Assembly: GCF_019801215.1 (NCBI RefSeq) | Contig: NZ_JAHVJO010000001.1 | Span: 744,001 to 808,000 of the forward strand | Source of the DNA: Fictibacillus nanhaiensis | GTDB taxonomy: Bacteria > Bacillota > Bacilli > Bacillales > Fictibacillaceae | Length of the DNA stretch: 64,000 nt | Direction of reading: 5' to 3' | Shown here: one piece after another, positions 25,600 through 33,726 of the stretch | Position numbering within the stretch: the first letter of the stretch is position 1 | Layout: every line of letters begins with the position of its first letter | The notes under the pieces: model-generated | Databases searched by the model: none | What the model was told of the DNA's origin: nothing | Seen by the model: the letters and a program-made list of their open reading frames with translations, nothing else | Made by a program: the position numbers and the translations under genes

Positions 25600-26818
25600 G
25601 AATCCAATTCTCCTTCAGCCACGTTACATATTGTGCATCTACTTCTGGCTGCAAGTATTGTTTTAACGTTTCTGCAGGTAAAACAGAATTTCCTCTATCA
25701 ATCGATTTCAGTTTTTGTTGATCCTTCTTGGAGAGTTTATTCGGATCTAATGACATATTTTCTCCCCAATACGTAGACTGCAATTTCGTTAGTTGGGCAT
25801 CTGGTGATAATAAAAAATTAATAGTTGTCATCGCTCCAGCCTTATTTGGACTGTTATAAGGAATGGCTAAGAAATGTGTATTGCCTAAAGAACCTGACTT
25901 CATCACAAATGATTTTGTAGTTCTTGGAAATATATTCTTTTCAATAAGCTTTTCAGCACGTGCTTCATTATATCCCATGGTTAAATAAACTTCCCCTTTA
26001 CTGAAAAGACGATCAAGCTCAGTTAAATCATTTGGGTATGTTTTACCTTGTCTCCATAAATACGGTTTGATCTCATTTAAATACTCCCACATGTATGTGC
26101 TATTTTTATTTGCATATGATTCGTCGTACCCTGTATCTAGAATGTTTTTCACATCTCCAACAGATACATAAAACAACTGTCGTAAAAAAGCATTTCCGGT
26201 AAAATCTGTAGGATCTGGATAAGTGAACTTCCCAGGATTATCTTTGACCCATGTTTTTAATTCTTCAAATGTCTGTGGAGGATTAGTGACTTTGGCTTCA
26301 TCATATTGATAAGCAAACTGTACTTTTCCCCATGGAGCTTCCATGTTTTCTACTTCTGTTCCAAAATCATATTGGACATTTAAATCTTTTGTATCCACAT
26401 ATTTATTAACGTTAGGCAGCTTATTCGCAAAAGGTCCGAATAGAAGTCCGTTTTCTTTTGCATTCTTAAAATTCTCGCCATTGATCCAAATGATGTCCAT
26501 GTTCCCTTTATCTTGGTCTGCTCTTTTTTCGTTTGCTAATTTTTTTAAGAATTCTGGAGCGTCCATAGGTACTCGCTTCAAGGTGATCCCATGATCACTT
26601 TTTAGTCGTGGAGCTACCCATTCATCAATATACTGGTTTATTCCAGTATCTCCGCCCCACATATACATTCTCACCGTTTTATTCATGCTTTCTTTTTCAA
26701 TTTCAGACCAATTTTTGTTTAAAAGGGTTTCCGCTTTTTTTGTTGCATCAAAACTGTTTGAACATGCAGATAAAATGAATAAGGCAATTACAAAGATTAG
26801 AATAAATCCTTTTTTCAT
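25577..26818 (-). CDS. ABC transporter substrate-binding lipoprotein (YnjB-like)
   Basis: A 413-residue extracellular solute receptor. The signal peptide MKKGFILIFVIALFILSAC carries a lipobox LSAC with the lipidated Cys. The two-lobed fold of the family is supported by the stretches MDIIWINGENFKNAKENGLL, YQYDEAKV and FLAIPYNSPNKAGA. It resembles E. coli YnjB, whose ligand has not been established. The ATG at 26818 has GGAAGGTG upstream. It is the first gene of the operon ynjB-ynjC-ynjD-TVP38-CDP-alcohol PT-disulfide reductase, and a palindromic operator lies about 60 bases upstream. Confidence 0.85.
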   Translation of the reverse strand: MKKGFILIFVIALFILSACSNSFDATKKAETLLNKNWSEIEKESMNKTVRMYMWGGDTGINQYIDEWVAPRLKSDHGITLKRVPMDAPEFLKKLANEKRADQDKGNMDIIWINGENFKNAKENGLLFGPFANKLPNVNKYVDTKDLNVQYDFGTEVENMEAPWGKVQFAYQYDEAKVTNPPQTFEELKTWVKDNPGKFTYPDPTDFTGNAFLRQLFYVSVGDVKNILDTGYDESYANKNSTYMWEYLNEIKPYLWRQGKTYPNDLTELDRLFSKGEVYLTMGYNEARAEKLIEKNIFPRTTKSFVMKSGSLGNTHFLAIPYNSPNKAGAMTTINFLLSPDAQLTKLQSTYWGENMSLDPNKLSKKDQQKLKSIDRGNSVLPAETLKQYLQPEVDAQYVTWLKENWIHEVVQKK

Positions 26819-26876
26819 ATAACACACACCTTCCATTAAGCTAACTATTATTCTAATTGAATTTAAGGCGGTAATC

Positions 26877-26892
26877 TGTAAGGAGGCTTACG
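26877..26892. promoter_or_regulatory. Palindromic operator, site 3
   Basis: TGTAAGGAGGCTTACG, 59 bases before the ynjB-like start. It is probably the control site for the whole six-gene operon. Confidence 0.55.
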
Positions 26893-26945
26893 TTAAATCC
26901 TATCAATCGTTATTATTTCATATGTATTTTTTTAAGATAATAGAA

Positions 26946-26992
26946 AAAAAGGATCTACATGTAATAATACAATTGACATATAGACCCTTTGG
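26946..26992 (-). terminator. Intrinsic terminator downstream of osmC
   Basis: Imperfect stem GGATCTACATG / CATATAGACCC followed on the minus strand by seven T residues. Confidence 0.65.
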
Positions 26993-27018
26993 AAGATTCC
27001 ATTTTCAAGTGATTACAG

Positions 27019-27456
27019 TTACGCTTTCACCCAGTTAGGTACCATTTCTACATCTGCAGCAACCATAGTCGTATACACAGGGCATCGGTTATCTACAATT
27101 TTTTGCAATTCTTGAATACGTTCTTCTGATTCACTCGTTTTAACTTTAGCATTAACCGTAATTTTTTGGAAATATGGACGAATGCCTTCTTCGCCCATCA
27201 TACCGTGTGGATCCATTTCACCATGTATTTCGAATTCAATTCCTTGAAGATCAAAATCAATTTCTTTTGCAACAAAATTAGCGATTGCATTTTCACACCC
27301 TGCTAATGAAATAAGCAGTGTTGCCAAAGGATTTGCACCTTCGTCTGTTCCTCCTAATTTTGCAGGCTCATCAATAACAACCGAATGATTATGTGAGTTG
27401 CCTACAGTGTTCATACCTTTTGAAATTGCAGTGATTTTTTCTAACATTTTTGCCAT
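27019..27456 (-). CDS. OsmC-family protein
   Basis: A 145-residue OsmC/Ohr-type protein that probably reduces organic hydroperoxides using two cysteines: one in SLAGCENAIANF and one in VDNRCPVYTT. The family core GGTDEGANPLATLLISLAGC is clear. The ATG at 27456 is chosen because AAAAGGAG lies eight bases upstream. It is divergent from a membrane protein gene; the spacer carries two palindromic operators, joining it to the nearby redox genes. Confidence 0.9.
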   Translation of the reverse strand: MAKMLEKITAISKGMNTVGNSHNHSVVIDEPAKLGGTDEGANPLATLLISLAGCENAIANFVAKEIDFDLQGIEFEIHGEMDPHGMMGEEGIRPYFQKITVNAKVKTSESEERIQELQKIVDNRCPVYTTMVAADVEMVPNWVKA

Positions 27457-27627
27457 TAACAATTCTCCTTTTCATTCAATCTTCTTAATAAATATCTTAA
27501 CGAAATTAGTGAAAGATACTTCCTTCTATTGAAGGGAATATACCTTTTCTATCTTTTTTAATTCCAAAAGGTTGGTAAAAGAAATGTACCATATGGAGAT
27601 TTTACGTTGCAAGAATGTAACACAGTA

Positions 27628-27643
27628 TGTAAGGCAGCTTACA
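27628..27643. promoter_or_regulatory. Palindromic operator, site 4
   Basis: TGTAAGGCAGCTTACA, a perfect 6-4-6 palindrome, lies in the osmC/membrane-protein spacer nearer the osmC side. Confidence 0.6.
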
Positions 27644-27686
27644 AAATCACATAAATGATCGAAAATAATTTATTTTTTCTGAAAAT

Positions 27687-27702
27687 TGTAATGTTCATTA
27701 CA
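27687..27702. promoter_or_regulatory. Palindromic operator, site 5
   Basis: TGTAATGTTCATTACA, a perfect 6-4-6 palindrome, lies 59 bases before the start of the membrane protein gene. Confidence 0.6.
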
Positions 27703-27760
27703 TAACAGAAATTGCACTTGAGTTAAGGTAGTAGTATTAAATGAAAAAGGAGTGATTTAA

Positions 27761-28189
27761 ATGGAAAATCGGAACAAATCAATTACAAATGGAATAATTG
27801 GTGGCATTGTAGGAGGTATTTTGTTTGGGCTGCTTATGCAAATGATGGGTCAGCTTGGCATGGTAGCGAGTATGATGGGTAGCGATTCATTAGTTATGGG
27901 ATGGTTTATCCATATGGTAATCAGCGTAATCTTTGGAGCAATATTTGGTGCATTCGCGATGATGATGCAAAATCTCTGGGTGTTAACGATTGTTTTCGGA
28001 ATCGGAATATGGGTTGCGGGACCTTTAGTGGTGATGCCATTAATAATGGGTATGGGCACTAATCTGGGAAATGCATTTACACCACAATTATTAATGAGTT
28101 TAGGCACTCATCTTCTCTTTTCAGTCATCGTTGCTATCGTTTATAAAGTAGTTTCTGTAAATCAAGAGAAAAGCAATGTTACGGCATAA
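27761..28189 (+). CDS. Small membrane protein, function unknown
   Basis: A 142-residue protein with four predicted membrane helices, very rich in Gly and Met (GGIVGGILFGLLMQMMGQLG; GAIFGAFAMMMQ; VMPLIMGMG). AAAAAGGAGTG precedes the ATG. I cannot name the family. It shares an operator-bearing promoter region with osmC and ends at a strong terminator, so it is a single-gene unit probably controlled by the Crp/Fnr regulator. Confidence 0.8.
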   Translation: MENRNKSITNGIIGGIVGGILFGLLMQMMGQLGMVASMMGSDSLVMGWFIHMVISVIFGAIFGAFAMMMQNLWVLTIVFGIGIWVAGPLVVMPLIMGMGTNLGNAFTPQLLMSLGTHLLFSVIVAIVYKVVSVNQEKSNVTA

Positions 28190-28218
28190 TTGAACTTATT
28201 ATCATTTACTTCAATCAA

Positions 28219-28253
28219 TAAAGGTTGACCCATAGAGGATCAACCTTTTTTTT
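28219..28253 (+). terminator. Intrinsic terminator
   Basis: Stem AAAGGTTGA / TCAACCTTT followed by eight T residues. Confidence 0.85.
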
Positions 28254-28798
28254 CATACATGTTTATCTAGTTCTGATTCAAGTTTTACCCCTAGTCCTTC
28301 TGCCATCCTGTTTACAAAGTTAAAATAAGAAATGATTTGGCAAATATCCAAGATCTCCAGATCTGAGCATCCGTGTGATTTTAGGACATCTATATCATTC
28401 TGATCTACATTGCTCGGGTGCCTTGTTAATTTCACTGCGTAATCGAGTATGAACTTTGTTTTTGAATCTAAGACAGCATTCGTATAATTTTCTTTTAATG
28501 TTTTTACCAATTCATAGTCATTCGTTAATAAATGGAGCGCCGCCCCATGATGTTCCATTCAGTAATGACATTCGTTTGCTGATGAAACTACCGTAGCAAT
28601 GCTTTCTCTTGTTTTTCGGCTTAATGGTGACTTGCCGAACATAATGACTTTGTAATAGTTCAAATGAGCTTCAAGTGACTTAGGATTCAAAGAATGCACT
28701 TTTAATATATTTGCCATCTTGTTATTAAACTTATCGTACAAGTCTTTCATCAAACCTTCAGCTTCAGCTGGTTCAATCATTTTAATATAAGCATCCAT
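28253..28798 (-). CDS. AhpD-like peroxidase, probable selenoprotein read through an in-frame TGA
   Basis: Two adjacent open frames, 28559-28798 and 28253-28558, are in the same phase, separated only by TGA at 28559-28561. Read through, they give one 181-residue AhpD/carboxymuconolactone-decarboxylase-like protein of normal length. The TGA falls exactly on the second cysteine of the CxxC motif: SSANECHY-U-MEHHGAALH. A 7-bp hairpin, AUGGGGC-GGC-GCUCCAU, with a three-base GGC loop lies at 28532-28548, so the loop starts 17 nt after the TGA, within the usual range for bacterial SECIS elements. AAGGTGGGG precedes the ATG. The alternative is a nonsense mutation of a Cys codon. Confidence 0.7.
28532..28548 (-). 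promoter_or_regulatory. Candidate bacterial SECIS element
   Basis: A stem of seven pairs (one G-U) with a GGC loop, within the coding region directly after the TGA. The GGG-GCG-GCG codons are unusually GC-rich for this gene, as if constrained by RNA structure. Confidence 0.6.
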
Positions 28799-28873
28799 CT
28801 CGTTTTACCCCACCTTTTTCACTATAATTACGTTAAGTGTAAACGGAAAGTTGAAAATATACCAGCTTGGTAA

Positions 28874-28912
28874 AAATAAAAAGACAGCTGACAAAAACGT
28901 CCAGCTGTCTTC
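28874..28912 (-). terminator. Intrinsic terminator after the sortase gene
   Basis: Stem AAGACAGCTG / CAGCTGTCTT with T-rich sequence on the minus strand. Confidence 0.8.
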
Positions 28913-28920
28913 TGTATTCC

Positions 28921-29559
28921 TTAACGAAGTTGTTTGGAGATTAAGTCAGCAACCAGGATATAGCGCTCTGGTGATGCTCCAATAAAGTCGAACGGATAAC
29001 AGGTTGAAATTGTTAATGTAGCTCTTGGTTTTGGTACGATTACAGTCCGATCATCTTCATCGACAATGCGAACATTTTTTACCTTGTACGTAAATTTTCC
29101 TGCAGCAGTTTCAACAATTAGAATGTCTCCTTTGCCCACTTCACCTAATTTACGAAATACGGTGTCTCGATGTCCAGATAATACGGAATTGTCTTTTTCA
29201 CCAGGCAAAACACTCTTTGAAAAGTGCCCTACTCCTTTTTCCAACTCTTCCTCATCTGTACCATGGTATATAGGTAATGATGCATCTAATTTAGGGATAA
29301 TAAGCTCTCCGATATTCTCACCCGGTTTAGGACGAACTGGATATCGTACATCGTCTTCGACTTCAGAAGTCTGAACCTTTTGAACGTCGCTTTTCTGTTC
29401 GTTAACAGCTTCAACATGATTTGTTTTAAAGATAAGATAGCCTTTAGCAAACTTATAGGCGTTAGTCGTGCTAAACCAAAGTCCAAACAAAATGAATGCG
29501 ATAGATAACATAAGTAGAGGTAACTTTAGTTTATTTCGCTTTTTGTTTGTATTCTTCAT
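28921..29559 (-). CDS. srtD: Class D sortase
   Basis: A 212-residue transpeptidase that anchors surface proteins to peptidoglycan. It has an N-terminal membrane helix (LPLLMLSIAFILFGLWF) and a beta-barrel catalytic domain with His130 (LSGHRDT), Cys187 (TISTCYPF) and Arg199 (SPERYILV). The GELIIPKLDASLPIYHGTD stretch fits the YhcS-like class D. It ends the unit that starts with its likely substrate: the acidic LPKTA protein gene ends 2 bp upstream of the sortase start, the usual arrangement for a dedicated sortase-substrate pair. Confidence 0.9.
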   Translation of the reverse strand: MKNTNKKRNKLKLPLLMLSIAFILFGLWFSTTNAYKFAKGYLIFKTNHVEAVNEQKSDVQKVQTSEVEDDVRYPVRPKPGENIGELIIPKLDASLPIYHGTDEEELEKGVGHFSKSVLPGEKDNSVLSGHRDTVFRKLGEVGKGDILIVETAAGKFTYKVKNVRIVDEDDRTVIVPKPRATLTISTCYPFDFIGASPERYILVADLISKQLR

Positions 29560-29561
29560 CC

Positions 29562-30728
29562 TTAGATCCCTTTTACTCGGATACGTCTATACAATAGAAT
29601 TCCGGCTGCGGCAAATGCTAATCCACCTAAAGTGTTTGCAACATAGTTTGATGCCGTTTTTGGAAGTTTTCCACCTTTAACCGTTTTAACGGGAGGCTTC
29701 ACAGCTGAAGGAGATTCAGTTAGAATTTTTTCTGCGTCTTGAATATCCTTCCCTGTTTCTTGAATAAGTTCAGAGCCAAACATGTCAGCAGTTAGTTTTA
29801 TATCTGCAAGGAATTCGCCATTTGTGCTATAGATCTCCATGATTAAATCATGACCGTTTGTTGAATCCATTGTCATTAATGAGTCAAAAGAAATGGGTTG
29901 TTTTTTTCCGTCAACTACAAGAAAATATTTCGTTTCAATCTGTAAAAGCTGCTTCATTTCTGAGAAAATCTGTAATAGCTCGGCAATTTGTTCGGAGGAT
30001 AACTCTTCCGCTGTTTCAAAATCTTCAAATGCCATCATTCTCTCACTAAGCTCTAACATACTGTCTAGAAAAGCAGGATCTTCCCAATTTAGTGTTTCAA
30101 AATGAGTGAAAAGCTTCTCCATTTCTGCGTCTGTTAAATCAATCTCAGCAAAAAGATTTGAAATATCTTCGAATGAATCTCCGTTTATATAATAATCAAC
30201 GCTCATTTCAAGATCTTCTATATACTCATAGTTTTCAATTGAGTCATCATTTTCATTTAAAAACTTTTCTAGCACTTCTTTTGATTCAAAATCATAGTCT
30301 TCAAGCAACTGTTGAAGATTTTCATCATTAATAAGTGTACCTTCCCACCCATTTAGGTAGAAATCGACTGAGTCATAGAGCTCTTCTTCAAACAAAAACC
30401 ATGCACTATCTAATACGTCTTCTCCTTGTTCTATGTCACCATTTTCCACAAGTAAATCGTTTAATTCATTACGAGTTAACTCAAATTCTTGCAGGATGGA
30501 TTGAACCCCTTCTTCTGTGAGAGGTGTCCCAAATTCATCAATGGATTCAAAGTCTTCTAAGTACCAATCTTTGCTTTCAATGAAATCGATAAAATCTTGT
30601 GATTCCCAACCAATTTCTTTTAAGTATGCTTTAAATTCTGGATCATCTTGCTCAATTGCAAGAGCTGATAGAGGCATCATTCCAATGCTGATGCTAAATG
30701 CTAATAGTAATGCTAATAAGTGTTTCAT
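29562..30728 (-). CDS. Processed acidic surface protein with LPKTA sorting signal
   Basis: A 388-residue secreted protein. It has an N-terminal signal peptide (MKHLLALLLAFSISIGMMPL, cleavage near SALA), a very Asp/Glu-rich body with repeated helical segments (GWESQDFIDFIESKDWYLED; LLEDYDFESKEVLEKFL), and a C-terminal sorting signal: LPKTA at 355-359, a hydrophobic segment and RRIRVKG. The LPXTA signal and acidity match the family of processed acidic surface proteins that travel with class D sortases. Its role is unknown; metal binding or cell-surface charge are possibilities. Confidence 0.88.
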   Translation of the reverse strand: MKHLLALLLAFSISIGMMPLSALAIEQDDPEFKAYLKEIGWESQDFIDFIESKDWYLEDFESIDEFGTPLTEEGVQSILQEFELTRNELNDLLVENGDIEQGEDVLDSAWFLFEEELYDSVDFYLNGWEGTLINDENLQQLLEDYDFESKEVLEKFLNENDDSIENYEYIEDLEMSVDYYINGDSFEDISNLFAEIDLTDAEMEKLFTHFETLNWEDPAFLDSMLELSERMMAFEDFETAEELSSEQIAELLQIFSEMKQLLQIETKYFLVVDGKKQPISFDSLMTMDSTNGHDLIMEIYSTNGEFLADIKLTADMFGSELIQETGKDIQDAEKILTESPSAVKPPVKTVKGGKLPKTASNYVANTLGGLAFAAAGILLYRRIRVKGI

Positions 30729-30975
30729 CCCTGACCCCCAAAGGTATAATAAAATAATTTCTAGAAAATTATACTTCCAAAATATTCTTTTGGATACAGG
30801 TTTCTTTTACCATCTTTTTTATTCTTTTGTAAAATGTTACTTTATTAAAATAAGAGTAATATCATCAATTGATTGTTGTAAATAAAGAAGACATTAGCTA
30901 CGATACTAGTAGCGTTCATTGGGTTTTCACTCATTACTTTCTGTATGTTGTACATTAAAAAGTAAGAGTCAGCAA

Positions 30976-31010
30976 AAAAGAAGCAGACCTTTTAAATGGT
31001 CTGCTCTTTT
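30976..31010 (-). terminator. Intrinsic terminator after yebC
   Basis: Stem AGCAGACC / GGTCTGCT with T-rich sequence on the minus strand. Confidence 0.8.
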
Positions 31011-31015
31011 TCGTA

Positions 31016-31735
31016 TTAATCTCCTAAATCTACATTGTGGTAGACTTGCTGTACATCTTCTAAATCTTCTAATGCATCAATTAACTTTTCAAATTGTATA
31101 AGAGCATCGCCCGGAAGGATAAGATCACTTTGTGCAAGCATGGTAAGTTCAGCTACTGAAAATTCAGTAATGCCTTCGTTTTTAAACACTTCTTGGACAG
31201 CATGAAATTGGTCCGGTTCAGCATAAACAATTACTGCATCCTCTTCTTCTAATACATCACGCACGTCCAAATCTGCTTCCATTAATAACTCGAGCACCTC
31301 TTCAGATGTTTTGCCTTCAAGGCCGATAACAGCTGTTGCATCAAACATATAAGCGACAGCACCTGAAACTCCCATGTTGCCACCATTCTTGTTAAAAGCG
31401 GACCGAACTTCGGCAACCGTTCGATTCACGTTATTCGTCAGTGTGTCAACGATGACCATGGAACCATTTGGTCCGAATCCTTCATATCGAAGCTCATCAT
31501 AGTTTTCATCTGAACCACCCTTAGCTTTTTCAATGGCTCGATCAATAATTGTTTTAGGAACGCTATATGTTTTTGCTCGTTCTAATACAACTTTTAATGA
31601 CTGATTGGATTCTGGATCTGGTTCTCCCTGCTTTGCTGCTACATATATTTCTCTTCCGAATTTTGCATAAATACGGCTTGTATTAGCGTCTTTTGATGCT
31701 TTTTTTTCTTTAATGTTATTCCATTTACGACCCAT
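31016..31735 (-). CDS. yebC: YebC/PmpR-family protein
   Basis: A 239-residue protein of the widespread YebC family, classically a DNA-binding transcriptional regulator and more recently linked to translation of proline-rich stretches. The N-terminal [20 protein letters not shown] motif, the central [19 protein letters not shown] and [12 protein letters not shown] are diagnostic. An ATG at 31735 is chosen because GAAAGAGAG precedes it. It is a single-gene unit ending at a terminator. Confidence 0.92.
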   Translation of the reverse strand: MGRKWNNIKEKKASKDANTSRIYAKFGREIYVAAKQGEPDPESNQSLKVVLERAKTYSVPKTIIDRAIEKAKGGSDENYDELRYEGFGPNGSMVIVDTLTNNVNRTVAEVRSAFNKNGGNMGVSGAVAYMFDATAVIGLEGKTSEEVLELLMEADLDVRDVLEEEDAVIVYAEPDQFHAVQEVFKNEGITEFSVAELTMLAQSDLILPGDALIQFEKLIDALEDLEDVQQVYHNVDLGD

Positions 31736-31818
31736 TCTGTTCACTCTCTTTCAACTTTGAATCTATAAAACTTATTATACATCAACTCCACCTTACGTTT
31801 CGAGTTTATGGAACAAAA

Positions 31819-31853
31819 TGAAAAGCAATTCTCCTTTTGAAGAATTGCTTTAT
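31819..31853 (-). terminator. Intrinsic terminator after speD
   Basis: Stem AAAGCAATTCT / AGAATTGCTTT with a short loop, just after the speD stop. Confidence 0.75.
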
Positions 31854-31862
31854 CATTGATTA

Positions 31863-32678
31863 TTAGAATGGTTTGTTCATGTTTCTTCCATAAAAAATTT
31901 CATCCATTTCCAAATTCAAACGTTGTGCGATCTGGTCCACGCTTTCAGAATCTAACGTATCTTTTGTATAGCCAAACAAATAATTATTTAGGTTAAATTC
32001 TTTTAGCTTACATTTGGTGTGGAAAATATTTTCTTGATAGATGTTTGTATCAATCATGTGATAAGTGTTCTTAATATCGTCAGAGAGATAATTTTGTATA
32101 GAGCTAATATCGTGGTCAATAAATAATTTATGACCTTTAATGTCTCTTGTAAAACCACGTACACGATAGTCCATCGTAACAATATCTGTGTCAAAAGAAT
32201 TAATAAGATGGTTCAAAGCCTTTAATGGTGATATTTCTCCGCAAGTGGAAACATCAATATCTGCACGAAATGTGCTGATTCCTTCTTCAGGATGAAATTC
32301 AGGATAAGTATGAACGGTTAGATGGCTTTTATCCAGTTGCATGACAACTGATTCTGGCATTGCAGTGGGTGTTTCTTCAAATGAATCAGTAGGCACCTCA
32401 ACAATAGGTCCTTCTGAAACAAGTAATGTTACGCTTGCACCTTGAGGAACATAATCTTGTTTTGCAACATTTAATACATGCGCTCCAATCGTATCGGAGA
32501 CGGTCTGCAGAATGTTTGTTAACCTTTCTGCATTGTACTGTTCATCGATATATTCTATGTATGCCTCACGTTCCTCTTTCGTTTTTGTATAACAAATATC
32601 ATACATATTAAAACTTAAGGATTTCGTAAGGTTGTTGAAGCCGTGCAGAGTAATGTGCTGATCATGAGAGTTTTTCAT
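31863..32678 (-). CDS. speD: S-adenosylmethionine decarboxylase proenzyme, long (E. coli-like) form
   Basis: The enzyme decarboxylates S-adenosylmethionine to supply aminopropyl groups for spermidine synthesis. At 271 residues it is the long class, not the roughly 125-residue form of B. subtilis. The self-cleavage site is K117-S118 in [14 protein letters not shown], with Ser118 becoming the pyruvoyl group. Cys146 in [15 protein letters not shown] matches the catalytic acid. AAGGGGAATC precedes the ATG. It is a single gene; spermidine synthase is not in the window. Confidence 0.9.
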   Translation of the reverse strand: MKNSHDQHITLHGFNNLTKSLSFNMYDICYTKTKEEREAYIEYIDEQYNAERLTNILQTVSDTIGAHVLNVAKQDYVPQGASVTLLVSEGPIVEVPTDSFEETPTAMPESVVMQLDKSHLTVHTYPEFHPEEGISTFRADIDVSTCGEISPLKALNHLINSFDTDIVTMDYRVRGFTRDIKGHKLFIDHDISSIQNYLSDDIKNTYHMIDTNIYQENIFHTKCKLKEFNLNNYLFGYTKDTLDSESVDQIAQRLNLEMDEIFYGRNMNKPF

Positions 32679-32797
32679 ATTGTTTGATTCCCCTTATGTT
32701 TTGATTCGATTACTTCGGGTGTATGTGATAAATAGTAAATATCTTTATAGTACCCATTTACCTACAATGGAAAACCGTAGTTCCGTTTAACAATACA

Positions 32798-32829
32798 AAA
32801 AGAAGGATGAACCGTAGGGTTTATCCTTC
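32798..32829 (-). terminator. Intrinsic terminator
   Basis: Stem AAGGATGAACC / GGTTTATCCTT downstream of the nucleotidyltransferase gene, with T-rich sequence on the minus strand. Confidence 0.7.
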
Positions 32830-32850
32830 ATCGTCTTCGTTTAACAACTC

Positions 32851-33702
32851 TTATAGAACCATCTTCATAATCTCATCTACCCATTCAGGCTCTTCTTTTA
32901 TGAAAAGTTTTTCACTAAGATTTTTGTGTATGGTCTTAAATTCCGAACAAATGGATTTCATAACGATTGCTATTTTTTCAGGATTCCGGTCACAATCCCA
33001 ATTTTCCAGTAGAGATAATTGCCATTCTTCAAAGGGACTTCTCTTGCCCTCGTATTTTGACCATTCTCTCATTTGATTAGGAAGTCTGTCTTTTTCCATG
33101 TCCCAACCCGCTGCAATGGACCATCTTAACATATCAAGAGAGCTTAAGGCATAATACATTTCGCCTCGATTCATTCTTCTATAAACTTCGTGCAGATGAG
33201 CGAAGAACTTGCCTCGCCATATTTCAAATTCTTCTTGAGTTAACTTATAGTGAATGTCATTCGATCGTTTCACTACTTCTTTTACGATATGTAATGGATC
33301 ATAAACAATCATTGTTCCTTGTTTTAAATAAAGAGATGGTTGAAGATCTTTTGGCGTGTAATAAAATGAATCCACTTTGATAAAGTTTCTAAAGTGAGCA
33401 ACCGAATGAGAAGCCCAAGGGTAATCTTCATAAAAAAGGACGTCTCCCCAGTTTTCAGCCCTTTCTTTTTTCTTTTTTCTAAACGTTTCAAACACTTCTG
33501 CTTTCACAACAATACGCAAATCTATGTCTGAATACAGATCTTGATTCCCTTTTCCGATTGAACCTCCATAAAATAAGGCAAGTACATCAGGGTCAGTCGA
33601 TAAATCATTTTGAATGTTCTCACAAAGAGTATTTAATCTTGACGTTAAGCTTTTATCTCTTTCTTTTTGATTTGTGTCAAATCCCACACATACAATAATC
33701 AC
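32851..33702 (-). CDS. Nucleotidyltransferase-domain protein
   Basis: A protein of about 280 residues with a minimal nucleotidyltransferase fold: GGSIGKGNQDLYSDIDLRIVV carries the GS and DxD catalytic elements near residues 45-65. The helical C-terminal half (YYALSSLDMLRWSIAAGW) resembles aminoglycoside adenylyltransferase-like proteins. AMP or nucleotide transfer to a small molecule or protein is likely but the target is unknown. A GTG at 33702 sits on the ribosome binding site AAGGAG; the next in-frame GTG at 33687 may be the true start. Confidence 0.75.
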   Translation of the reverse strand: MIIVCVGFDTNQKERDKSLTSRLNTLCENIQNDLSTDPDVLALFYGGSIGKGNQDLYSDIDLRIVVKAEVFETFRKKKKERAENWGDVLFYEDYPWASHSVAHFRNFIKVDSFYYTPKDLQPSLYLKQGTMIVYDPLHIVKEVVKRSNDIHYKLTQEEFEIWRGKFFAHLHEVYRRMNRGEMYYALSSLDMLRWSIAAGWDMEKDRLPNQMREWSKYEGKRSPFEEWQLSLLENWDCDRNPEKIAIVMKSICSEFKTIHKNLSEKLFIKEEPEWVDEIMKMVL

Positions 33703-33726
33703 TCCTTAATTAAATTACTTATCCAT

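Noticed and set aside
28559-28798. Two separate small genes instead of one AhpD-like gene
   Set aside because: The halves are in the same phase with zero gap and together make one standard AhpD-like domain. The second ATG has no ribosome binding site of its own.
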